NCBI GenBank assembly: GCA_002633005.1
Contig: NMRA01000080.1
Span: 713,291 to 773,290, forward strand
Direction: 5' to 3'
Source: Phoronis australis
Lineage: Eukaryota > Phoronida > Phoronidae
DNA: 60,000 nucleotides
The position numbers and the translations under genes are program-made. Below the pieces are notes generated by a model. The model did not search any database and was not told the DNA's origin. It worked only from the letters and a program-made list of their open reading frames with translations. Below are positions 38,701-44,452 of this stretch, piece after piece (within the stretch, counting starts at the first letter, position 1; every line of letters begins with the position of its first letter).

Positions 38701-41700
38701 AGAGTGCATCTTCGTTTACCGTTCGTGTCTTCACGAACACATAAATAACAGATTTGTTTTCATGGCTATTAAGGTCAATGAAATGATAATGTGGCTGCCC
38801 AAGAATATGACGTCATATTGGTGCAAAACAATTACTCAAAATCTAATGCTTTCTTCTTCCTTCTCCACATATCGCACAAATAATATTTCCCAAGTAAAAA
38901 TTTGATTTCTAAATGTGACCTTGAAGTCAAGGTCAATGTTGCCACTGAAAATCCACTTGCAGCTAGGGATGCGCCGTCTACACCTCAGTACAAAAAATGA
39001 AGAAAATTTAGACTTCTATTTTTTTTTAAAGCAGAAAATGATTTTTTTGATGTGACCTTGAAAATAAGGTCGAGGTCACCAAAATCGAATGACGCCTGGA
39101 AATGCCCGAGCTATACCTCGGTACATAATATGAACAAAATCTCAAGCTTCCTTCCGGAGATAACTCGGCAAGAACATGGTGAGACGTATAGGTGCATGGA
39201 TGTTCGAATGGACGTACGGACGCACAGTCGCGAACACTATATGCGTACACCGCTTCATGGTAATGGAACACTAATTAGACAAGACAGTTACTGTAACAGA
39301 TATCACAAATGTATTCACAAAAGGGGTCTAACTTTTGAAAAATACATATGCAGGTATATATGACATTTATAAGGAGAATGGATAGGCCAAAAAACAGCAG
39401 AATTGGTTCTGGTTTGCATCCAACTCATTTTGAAACCCAAACCTTACAGTTTAAAGACAGAAAAAAAGACAGAAGGATCACAGCAAATTTCAGTTGTCAT
39501 CTTGTGACTTTTTCTTTTAAAAAATATGGATAACTAAAAAATACATCTACATACAATTTTCAAAAGACACACAAGAATCAATTATGCTGTTTTCTTTAGC
39601 TATTGTCTAGTTTACCACTCTTCAGCATGCCTCATTATTTAGTCGTGCATTGAAACCAATGAGCAAAGAAGCTAAGAAAAAGAGACACTAATTAAAGAAC
39701 ACAGGCATCATGGGACAGCTTCTGCTCCACAACTGAATAGGACAGAACCTGCTGCTCCAGAATGAAACTTAGCCACAGACGACGCAGCAATCCAACAAAT
39801 GATAGACATAGCGCGCATATCCACTGTCTCTAGAGACAGTTGGCTGCCAACCAATATTTTATATCAGTTTGGGTAAATTTTGCAGTCCCTCCACCTATTT
39901 TACAAGAGTAATTTCCATAAAGTTTGATAACCACTCACTGATAACAACTCAGGCTACCACATGTCACATTGACAAGGGCATTCCTGTCTACCATCAACTA
40001 TCACTTCAGACATTCCATTTCATACAATGAATAATAGAGCTATCACAACTCCTGTTATGGCACAGCCTTTTGGGAGCTCAGCTAATACCTGGTATGTTGC
40101 ACAACTGCCCCTTTCCAAAATACCTGATGTGTATCCGTATGTACTACCTAGTCATGCAGGTGTATTCTGGTTAAGGGCGAGTTGTACTCTTAGTACGAGT
40201 CAGGGTTACAGTCCATAGAGCATGTTTCATGTGAGAAAAGTGATAACATGCGAGGAGTCCCCTGAATTCCCAAGAACTGGCCATAAGTAATTGTAACTTA
40301 TGGCCAAGAATGTTTCAAGCCTGGCATTCAATGTGAATGTTTCCCACTAATAAGAGAACGTCGAGCGTTGAAATGCGCCCATGACAGCAACTTTTTTAGT
40401 ACAAACAAAAAGGATTTATGAATGCGTAAATCTTAAACTGGTGTAGAAATATAGATCACAAACATTTTTAAGTTTGGAACCCAGTACCGCAGAATATTTC
40501 GAAAATGGGAAAGTATTGTTGTCTTCTTCACAAAAACCTATTTATTTGCTGAATTTCATGAAAATCTGTCGAGTGGAAGCCATAAAAAATAAAATAGTCA
40601 CTATGAGGCACAGCACATGCAAAAATGCGATTTGACGACACAGTGATATCAAAGAATTTTAAAAAAGAAATGCGGCGAAAGTCTACCAGCTTTAAAAATC
40701 CCCATCCAAGATACATGAGAACTGAAGTTGGCATTGTACGTATGCACACAAAATAGCAGCACAGCAAATTTCAAAATGTCCTCGCTAAATCGAGTACAAA
40801 GGCTATACAATTTGCATTATAAACTGTAGTCTGGCTCTGTGCATAGCAATCAGATAAAAGATACTTTCAAGTAAAGTTGGTATTTGTGCTGTCGCACCGA
40901 ATATCAGAACTTTTAGATTAGATGTGATTTCTTCAATGCCTATAATGTTGAACATAAAATTACTAGTTAAATTATGTATGAACATTAAATAGAATATGAT
41001 ATGAATCAGACTGATTCTCATTAAAATGATTTATTACTTTGTGTCTATTGGTGATATCTAACAACACTGAATGTAAGTATGGGCATCACATGACCTGGAA
41101 AAAGGTCAGATTGTTTACAAAGTACCACAATAGGCCAGTTGATAACAAGGTCAAATTCCATAACATAACCTTGTATTTATTGCAATGAAGAACAGAATGT
41201 GACTCTGTCCTACATATTTATGCCACCCATCAGATTTCAGAGAAAATTGGAAATCCAATATCAACTTTCAATCGGTTGGGTACAGATTGCAGGAAGTCAG
41301 CATTGCTCGTCTAATCTGTCTGTGGCTACAAGCATTTTACACAAACCCTGCCATCAGGCCACTGAACATATTAATGTGGGCACCCGTCTGACCGATATGA
41401 AAATTTTATCATTTTATAACCAAACTATGCCCGGACATTTAGACATCACATCCTCCAACAATGCACAAACACACACAGCGGACTTTTAATGTACAGATAC
41501 CCCAAGGGGAGCCAGTCCTCAGTGCTATACTGTTTTCGTTCAGCTTCAAGCCAAGATCATGAGTACTAGTAAATGCAACAAAACCAGGTTGCTCACACAA
41601 AAGTGAAAATTTTTTAAGCCAAACATACAGAGACTCCAACGAATACAATAATAGATTACAATACGATATTATTTCCAAATTATGAAGTCATTAATATATA

Positions 41701-43761
41701 TATGGAAGTAAAAATATAAATCATGAAGACAAGCAAAAGTACAACAGCATCCATTTGCTTACGCCAACAATCGGTGATCTTTTAGGTCAAGTAAAATTGC
41801 ATTTAAATCTTCAAATTCTACTACTAAATGAAGTTTCCAGCGCAGAGAAACTAGGCCGAAGAGGGCGACAGCACTTCATGCATTCAGTCCACATGGAGAA
41901 ATTGCATATAACGGAAACTTTAATTTACAAAAGACAACTTGCATTTTACCCATAGTGCTGAATGAAATGGAAGAAAATAAAATGGCACTTTCATAAACCT
42001 GAAATCTCTATGTCCTAGTTTTTCCGAAAGAAAGAAGGAGATAAGAGAGTATGAGTAATTATACAAATGATGAAGTACTCAAGATGCATTGTCTAAATTT
42101 CGCCTCATAAATTGATATTTTCAAAAAGGTTATGCATGTTACACATTGACTAGTCTAAGTTCTCACAAGTAAACACAACAGTAACACACTGTGACTGCCA
42201 CCTGTTTTAGTGAGTCACAGGTGTTTACATGAGGGTTTACAATGGCATATGGTGAAGCAGACAAACGCAATATTTTCCTTCAGTCGTATCTTGTAGCAGA
42301 AACAAAACAAAACAAAACAAAAAAATATTTTTTGCACAATTGAACTATTATTCACCATATTTCTGGTCAGGTAAGTTGCATTGTATGTAAGTTGCATTGT
42401 ATGTGCTCCACACACATCTAGCAACAGTTAGGACCGTCATTGGTACAGACGGTTTTAAAAAATGACAGCTAGCACACCATCGGCCGAGAGAAAAAATATC
42501 TCTTTCAAAACAACTTTGGCGAAAGCGACATCTAAATGATGAATTTTAACATCTCTGGTTATAAAATTTCATTGAAACTAACAATTCATAGTTTTAGCTC
42601 AGATGTAAACCAAGATCACAGACCATCACCGTAAATTTTTATCATGTCATGCTGATGATTGGAAAATGCTGGCAACCACAAATTCCTAGTGCAGTAGGTC
42701 TACTTCTACCTATATGTGCTTCCAGCGAATCATATGAGCCTCTGTCAGCCACTCGCTAACGAGAAATTGCCTACTAGCTGAATGGTTAGCATGCTTGCCA
42801 ATTTTATGGGTCATGGGGTCATTGGTTCGATTCCCAGGCCGGGTAATCTTGAATATTACTACAAATGTCGTAGTTGGCAAATGAATGATCTACCGATAAA
42901 CCACTGCCAACTAGTACTCGCAGACCTTGGACAGCGCGTATGTTTATGGTGACGGTAAATTTAGTTCCAGGAGTCAAGGACCTGTATACGAGACAACCTG
43001 GTGCTCACCTTCCTGGTAGCCCGCCTGTTCCATACGAAAGGGGGGAATGTTGTAGATGTGCTTCCACGCCAGTGAATCATATCCATATGAGCCTCTCTTA
43101 GCCACTAGCTAACGGGCAATTGCCTATATGTTTTATGGGGTTCGGTGGTTCGATTCCCGGGTCGGGTAATCTGGGTTATTACTACACTATGTTGCCAAAC
43201 ATGAACTGAGGTCACAAAACCCCATTGTCAACAGCCGAAATTGAAATAAATGAGATACACTGAAAAGCTGCAAATTAGGCAAATGTCACCTTGGCTTTTT
43301 TCCTCAAATGGGAAATTACAAGCGTACATAACCTCGGACTTCTAAACAGAGCTGGCAGCATGAGTAAAAGCCCCCATCTGCCCAACTAAAGATGTGCAGC
43401 TCCGTATTAACAGCCAAAACAGTAATAAAACAACAAGTCACATTTAAATGAAGTAAACCGTAAAAACTGAAAGACTTACCCAGGAAGGCAATGATTCCAA
43501 TCTGGCAAGCACAGACTTTTGCTCATTTTTCGCAGCATCATGAGCCATTTGCATCTGCTTATCTTTCATTCTCTTATAGTAGGAATTGAAGACATAAACC
43601 AGCAGAATTATCAGAACCCAAGTGATGCTAAATTGAAAATAGCCCAAAATCCAAACGACCGAGAGAAGTGCAACAAGTTTGAAATATAAGATTATGATCT
43701 GCAAAACTTGTTCGTCCTGCTCTGATTTTTTGACTGGTGCAGCAGCAGCTTGTTCCGCCAT
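11640..43761 (-). CDS. ESYT2: Extended synaptotagmin (ESYT2/3-like), complete 21-exon gene
   Basis: E-Syts are endoplasmic reticulum-anchored tethers that move glycerolipids at ER-plasma membrane contacts. The 21 exons, 5' to 3' on the minus strand, run from 43480-43761 to 11640-11718 and are listed individually. Their lengths sum to 2487 nt, exactly 828 residues plus stop, with every phase matching. Residues about 20-61 are a hydrophobic hairpin anchor. About 97-285 are the SMP lipid-transfer domain ([64 protein letters not shown]). About 292-415 are C2A, 446-580 C2B, and 680-828 C2C after a Ser/Pro-rich linker. Three C2 domains put it with ESYT2/3 and not the five-C2 ESYT1. The single invertebrate gene is probably orthologous to all vertebrate paralogues, so the symbol is approximate. 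Confidence 0.96.
12438..12593 (-). CDS. ESYT2: ESYT exon 20: C2C
   Basis: Encodes [20 protein letters not shown], then [20 protein letters not shown] and NKAVTQ. The pattern RSLD.AVKN..GF.SK.....G.V matches ESYT2 C2C closely. Donor gtgagt. Confidence 0.95.
13448..13582 (-). CDS. ESYT2: ESYT exon 19: C2C polybasic strand
   Basis: Encodes [20 protein letters not shown] then [20 protein letters not shown] and [16 protein letters not shown] and the polybasic [14 protein letters not shown] match the C2C surface that binds PI(4,5)P2 in mammalian ESYT2. Confidence 0.95.
14211..14306 (-). CDS. ESYT2: ESYT exon 18: start of C2C
   Basis: Encodes [20 protein letters not shown] then VVHKC. LGQI.LTIR.S.QR..L.VVV..CR is the diagnostic C2C opening. 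Of two adjacent AG acceptors, only the one ending at 14307 keeps the frame. Confidence 0.94.
14421..14505 (+). mobile_element. Family A terminal-only derivative
   Basis: About 85 bp flanked by tggtctcactctgttcctta and gtgagaccatgcat, the end sequences of family A, without the internal blocks. It could be an internally deleted copy. Confidence 0.4.
15449..15569 (-). CDS. ESYT2: ESYT exon 17: linker
   Basis: Encodes [20 protein letters not shown] then [17 protein letters not shown]. The helix [11 protein letters not shown] resembles the short helix just before C2C in vertebrate ESYT2. Donor gtgaga; phases 2 in and 2 out match. Confidence 0.88.
15868..16165. repeat. 23-bp minisatellite containing palindrome GTGATCAC
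   Basis: About 12-13 tandem copies of a 23-bp unit (central copies gtgatcacaataacag plus gttaaat). The inner copies are most alike and the outer ones more diverged. Most units carry the perfect 8-bp palindrome GTGATCAC. Inside the ESYT intron between exons 16 and 17. Confidence 0.9.
16791..17001. mobile_element. MITE family B, copy 2
   Basis: Left end gcaaaatctcatcaaattta, right end ttctaaactggtgagatttt, with the internal block cacttgtctgccatattttg shared with copy 3. Confidence 0.6.
17060..17215 (-). repeat. Family E copy in ESYT intron
   Basis: On the minus strand it reads aagtttgttgctgtttaact then gtggcggccattttgt, matching the units at 56118 and 56537. Confidence 0.55.
17577..17605. repeat. 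12-bp perfect inverted repeat
   Basis: Arms aatgattaagta and tacttaatcatt with a five-base loop; an AT-rich cruciform candidate in an ESYT intron. Confidence 0.7.
18413..18572 (-). CDS. ESYT2: ESYT exon 16: Ser/Pro-rich linker
   Basis: Encodes a low-complexity linker between C2B and C2C, rich in Ser, Pro, Thr and Asn (for example [19 protein letters not shown]). E-Syt2/3 have a similar disordered linker. Donor gtaagt; one base left over. Confidence 0.88.
19127..19365. mobile_element. MITE family B, copy 3 (fullest)
   Basis: Left end ggtaaaatctcaccaatttc and right end gaactggcgcgattttac. The internal segment gtggtacacaacttgaacat is shared with copy 4. It lies immediately 3' of an ESYT exon. 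Confidence 0.65.
19408..19557 (-). CDS. ESYT2: ESYT exon 15: end of C2B
   Basis: Encodes [20 protein letters not shown], a variable loop, and [16 protein letters not shown]-like closing strands (last residue before the donor is Arg). It aligns with the S.SQLL and N.GPNS.L...I.LRV blocks of ESYT2. Donor gtaagt. Confidence 0.92.
20012..20176 (-). CDS. ESYT2: ESYT exon 14: C2B
   Basis: Encodes a basic [19 protein letters not shown] strand then [20 protein letters not shown] and LELQ. The P.WE..F.F.IH.P....LE pattern is that of ESYT2 C2B. The acidic calcium-loop residues seen in C2A are mostly absent here, as expected for this domain. Confidence 0.93.
20545..20650 (+). mobile_element. tRNA-derived SINE fragment
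   Basis: It contains a B-box-like gtgggttcaaatatcgc followed by acccttgagtaaaggagctt and gctccgttaca. B-box then CCTTGAG.AA....TTGCTCC is a layout common to many animal SINEs. Confidence 0.6.
21072..21204. mobile_element. MITE family B, copy 4 (left end missing)
   Basis: Starts inside the element at catggtacacaccttgaaca and keeps the right end ctgccataatgtgtcctaaa followed by gaatgagattttac. Confidence 0.6.
21349..21438 (-). CDS. ESYT2: ESYT exon 13: start of C2B
   Basis: Encodes [20 protein letters not shown] followed by [17 protein letters not shown] is the first C2B strand of ESYT2/3. Donor gtaagt, phase 0. Confidence 0.93.
23920..23985 (-). CDS. ESYT2: ESYT exon 12: C2A-C2B linker
   Basis: A 66-bp exon encoding [20 protein letters not shown] plus ED, with good splice sites (ctatcag / gtaagtg) and phase 0 at both ends. 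It has no strong family motif. It could be skipped without breaking the frame, so it may be an alternative cassette. Confidence 0.75.
24321..24444. mobile_element. Foldback element family C, copy 1
   Basis: A near-complete inverted repeat: arms of about 55 bp (gtctgatataatgtgcccg ... attttgagaaccagttt) around a loop of under 20 bp. The outer ends gtaacaggtaac and attgcctatgtaac also pair. It folds into one long hairpin. Confidence 0.85.
24682..24771 (-). CDS. ESYT2: ESYT exon 11: end of C2A
   Basis: Encodes [20 protein letters not shown] and ends NPQDLQK. W..L.....G.I...L.WL is the closing C2 strand of E-Syt C2A. Phase 0 at both ends. Confidence 0.93.
24849..25108. mobile_element. TIR element family D, copy 1
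   Basis: The left end ccggggccctatttcatgaa and reverse-complemented right end (gccggcctgtctcaccgaca) pair imperfectly. Both continue into gtcagaaatttgg on opposite strands. Confidence 0.55.
25400..25448 (-). CDS. ESYT2: ESYT exon 10: C2A (49 bp)
   Basis: A 49-bp micro-exon encoding [16 protein letters not shown]. It is found by the phase match to its neighbours and by the C2A strand-7 to helix pattern. Donor gtgaga. Confidence 0.9.
26097..26182 (-). CDS. ESYT2: ESYT exon 9: C2A calcium loop 3
   Basis: Encodes [20 protein letters not shown] then ASKDDDLGS. The acidic [13 protein letters not shown] loop holds the aspartates expected for calcium binding, as in human ESYT2 C2A. Donor gtagga. 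Confidence 0.94.
26370..27760 (+). pseudogene. Degenerate LINE (Tx1/L1-like reverse transcriptase remnant)
   Basis: Translations in shifting frames match the 3' half of an L1/Tx1-type ORF2: [19 protein letters not shown] then [13 protein letters not shown] (the region after the YADD box), a [20 protein letters not shown] block, [11 protein letters not shown], and a final [18 protein letters not shown] zinc-knuckle-like motif. It has many stops and frameshifts and no 5' half. It lies antisense in the ESYT intron between exons 8 and 9. Confidence 0.8.
28666..28736 (-). CDS. ESYT2: ESYT exon 8: C2A
   Basis: Encodes [20 protein letters not shown] and EFYE. The motif NP.WNE is the C2 strand-4 signature. 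Donor gtaaga. Confidence 0.94.
28965..29105 (-). mobile_element. tRNA-derived SINE fragment, reverse orientation
   Basis: Read on the minus strand: gtgtcctgagttagagtccc (B-box-like) about 45 bp into the element, followed by ggagttctaattcctaggtc and gcccctgaagggg near the 3' end. Lies next to an ESYT exon. Confidence 0.55.
29154..29253 (-). CDS. ESYT2: ESYT exon 7: C2A strands 1-2 and calcium loop 1
   Basis: [18 protein letters not shown] opens C2A right after the SMP domain, as in all E-Syts. [10 protein letters not shown] supplies a loop-1 aspartate of the calcium site. Donor gtgaga, one base left over. Confidence 0.94.
29599..29800. repeat. 130-bp tandem duplication with pyrimidine-rich filler
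   Basis: The segment accttaggcatgggatac occurs at 29651 and again at 29781, each preceded by ccaccccc..tctc.acaccctccca. The second copy is the true end of ESYT exon 6 with its donor; the first is an intronic copy. Confidence 0.85.
29783..29959 (-). CDS. ESYT2: ESYT exon 6: end of SMP domain
   Basis: Encodes [20 protein letters not shown] through [15 protein letters not shown] to DLKYPMPK, the SMP C-terminal helix and strand. The donor gttggt is weak. The last 16 bases of the exon with the donor are duplicated 130 bp downstream in the intron. Confidence 0.94.
30635..30791 (-). CDS. ESYT2: ESYT exon 5: SMP domain
   Basis: Encodes [20 protein letters not shown], then [13 protein letters not shown] and [15 protein letters not shown]. 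The family motif (V)HGTMRVIL.PL....PLVG is clear. Donor gtacgt. Confidence 0.95.
31126..31202 (-). CDS. ESYT2: ESYT exon 4: SMP domain
   Basis: Encodes [20 protein letters not shown], the strand pair containing the universal GVKVY motif, and leaves two bases. Donor gtaagt. Confidence 0.94.
31568..31600. repeat. CA/CGCA microsatellite
   Basis: Short run of CACA and CGCA units (cacacacgcacgcacgc) in an ESYT intron. Confidence 0.8.
32991..33128 (-). CDS. ESYT2: ESYT exon 3: SMP domain
   Basis: Encodes [19 protein letters not shown] and ends [11 protein letters not shown]. Tryptophan, proline and the ERVDLG motif match the first helix and strand of the SMP tube. Phase 0 at both ends, donor gtaagt. 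Confidence 0.94.
33200..33390. repeat. 49-bp tandem repeat, about 3.7 copies
   Basis: The core ataaacataacatgtt recurs at 33221, 33270 and 33319, with a weaker copy at 33368, at exact 49-bp steps. Each is followed by ttctctttgac. It lies just upstream (minus strand) of ESYT exon 3. Confidence 0.88.
33742..33783 (-). CDS. ESYT2: ESYT exon 2: start of SMP domain
   Basis: A 42-bp micro-exon encoding [14 protein letters not shown]. The FPD.ER.EW.N core is the conserved entry to the SMP domain of all E-Syts. Strong acceptor (ctatttcag) and donor (gtaagc); phase 0 at both ends. It follows the longest intron of the gene. Confidence 0.93.
34908..34994. repeat. Inverted repeat with 13-bp perfect arms
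   Basis: tcatgacggctga at 34908-34920 and tcagccgtcatga at 34982-34994, with related catt.cga steps between them. Function unknown; possibly a small foldback element. Confidence 0.6.
35434..36144. other. Assembly gap of 711 N
   Basis: An unbroken run of N inside ESYT intron 1. Frames that run through it are meaningless. Any exon of a nested gene in this interval would be hidden. Confidence 1.
36350..36460. mobile_element. Foldback element family C, copy 2 (inverted)
   Basis: Contains ttttgagaaccggtttgatg and aaaactggttctcaaaat around a short loop. The loop matches copy 1 only after reverse complementing, so this is the same element inserted the other way round, 12 kb away. Confidence 0.8.
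36742..36942 (-). CDS. Candidate first coding exon of a secreted protein (unrecognised)
   Basis: Read on the minus strand, an ATG opens 67 codons beginning [20 protein letters not shown], which looks like a signal peptide with a short basic start and a hydrophobic core. It continues to [15 protein letters not shown], directly before a plausible donor gtaggg at 36741. I do not recognise a family. It sits in ESYT intron 1 on the same strand, with the gap downstream where further exons could lie. It may be a chance frame. Confidence 0.2.
37006..37240. mobile_element. TIR element family D, 235-bp copy with clear ends
   Basis: Terminal inverted repeats of about 29 bp: ctggggcccgttccaacaaa at the left and ttcttggaacaggccccag at the right, both leading into actgactta. 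No coding capacity, so a non-autonomous MITE. Confidence 0.8.
38190..38309. mobile_element. MITE family B, copy 5 (right part)
   Basis: Keeps ggctgccatattgtgtcctg and the right terminus actggtgaggttttacc; the left part is diverged. Confidence 0.55.
38815..39260. repeat. Interspersed repeat with locally repeated TGACCTTGA module
   Basis: The module tgtgaccttgaa (38914 and 39051), followed by aaggtc, an ...acctc.gtaca block and then atgaa.aaaat, recurs at about 137 bp. Downstream comes tccggagataactcggcaag and a run of short GGACG/GATG steps. No coding capacity; family not identified. Confidence 0.6.
42715..43056 (+). mobile_element. tRNA-derived SINE-like repeat, unit 1
   Basis: An A-box-like tagctgaatggttagcatg (from 42775) and a B box GGTTCGATTCC (42824-42834), preceded by the leader tgtgcttccagcgaatcata and followed by an unrelated body of about 200 bp. 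Confidence 0.65.
43057..43190 (+). mobile_element. tRNA-derived SINE-like repeat, unit 2 (short)
   Basis: Repeats the same leader (tgtgcttccacgccagtgaa), gagcctct.ttagccact.gctaacg and B box (43147-43157), 342 bp after unit 1. The A-box part is deleted. Confidence 0.65.
43480..43761 (-). CDS. ESYT2: ESYT exon 1: start codon and membrane hairpin
   Basis: It starts [18 protein letters not shown], followed by about 42 hydrophobic residues from [14 protein letters not shown] to [10 protein letters not shown], the paired ER-anchoring segment. A charged helix then ends at [10 protein letters not shown]. The donor gtaagt follows at 43479. The ATG is the first in frame near the divergent promoter. 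Confidence 0.93.
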
Positions 43762-43796
43762 TGTGCATCAAATTGACGAAATACTAGAAGACCAAA

Positions 43797-43817
43797 TTAC
43801 ATGAGGTAATTCTTCAT
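43797..43817 (-). other. Small uORF in the ESYT 5' leader
   Basis: On the minus strand a six-codon ATG frame (MKNYLM then TAA) ends 35 bases before the ESYT ATG. It matters only if the transcription start lies upstream, which the sequence does not show. Confidence 0.3.
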
Positions 43818-44335
43818 CGACTCAACCTCCTCGGGCGCCCCGCTCGCACGAAACAAAACAAGCTTTTAGCTTGAGGGACACTTCGCCGTCTAGTGGTTAC
43901 GTTGAAAATCAAGTTGAAGTTCGACTGATCCACTTTTAGGAAAGTTTTAGGGGTGTTGTGATTATAACGCTGTTCCATTCGACACATAAATTAACCTTTT
44001 TGAAGAAATAACGATTGAAAAATAACAAAAGTTAGACTACAGCTAAAACATGTTAATGCTGATTGAGATTTCATAGCATTTTTGTTAAAAAAAGAAAATA
44101 ATGTAACCTGTATGTCCCCGGCACATTTGAACTTTTCTTCTATCGTCAACCCGTCTATCGTAAATCTTATATTTAATGCAAATAAAATGCCAAAATGGAC
44201 TTGTTATTTCAAAATAAAGTAAACTGCAATTGTAAAACCAAATGACCTAAATTTTCGCAAAAACTAACTATGCTGTGTTTTACGACAACTACAATATTCC
44301 GCACATGCGTACAAACCATAAATACTTCTCCCGAA

Positions 44336-44362
44336 ATGACGAGCGTCGTTGGTGATGAGTGA
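44336..44362 (+). other. uORF 1 in the DYNC2I1 5' leader
   Basis: An eight-codon frame, MTSVVGDE then TGA, about 75 bases before the DYNC2I1 start codon. Two smaller frames follow: ATG at 44378 (four codons, MNKN) and a minimal ATG-TGA at 44395-44400. Confidence 0.35.
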
Positions 44363-44437
44363 AAAGTGTTGAACGCGATGAATAAAAATTAACTATGTGA
44401 TCAAAGGTCTTTCTTCTCGAAGTAAACGTTAACAATA

Positions 44438-44452
44438 ATGCCTTCTGGAAAG
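44438..44452 (+). CDS. DYNC2I1: DYNC2I1 exon 1 (MPSGK)
   Basis: A five-codon coding start, like the short M.PGK start of vertebrate WDR60, followed by donor gtaggt at 44453. A second GT four bases on would shift the frame, so the first was chosen by phase. Confidence 0.8.

Larger units (their letters stand above)
33784..43479 (-). other. ESYT intron 1 (about 9.7 kb)
   Basis: The interval between exon 1 and the 42-bp exon 2. It contains an assembly gap, a foldback element copy, a 235-bp TIR element, SINE copies, a locally repeated segment near 38.8-39.3 kb and one orphan exon-like frame at 36742-36942. Otherwise I see no gene. Confidence 0.8.
43762..44437. promoter_or_regulatory. Head-to-head promoter interval of ESYT and DYNC2I1
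   Basis: Only 676 bp separate the two divergent start codons, so both promoters and 5' UTRs must lie here. The segment near 43830-43860 (ctcctcgggcgccccgctcg) is one of the few locally GC-rich patches of the window. I found no convincing TATA box, and no clear RFX X-box that would mark ciliary control. Confidence 0.7.

Noticed and set aside
42775-43157. Functional tRNA genes
   Set aside because: A and B boxes are present, but the acceptor and anticodon stems cannot be formed; it is better explained as SINE.
43762-44437. RFX X-box in the shared promoter
   Set aside because: I looked for paired GTTRCC / RGYAAC half sites and found only isolated fragments such as ggttacgttg and cgttaac.
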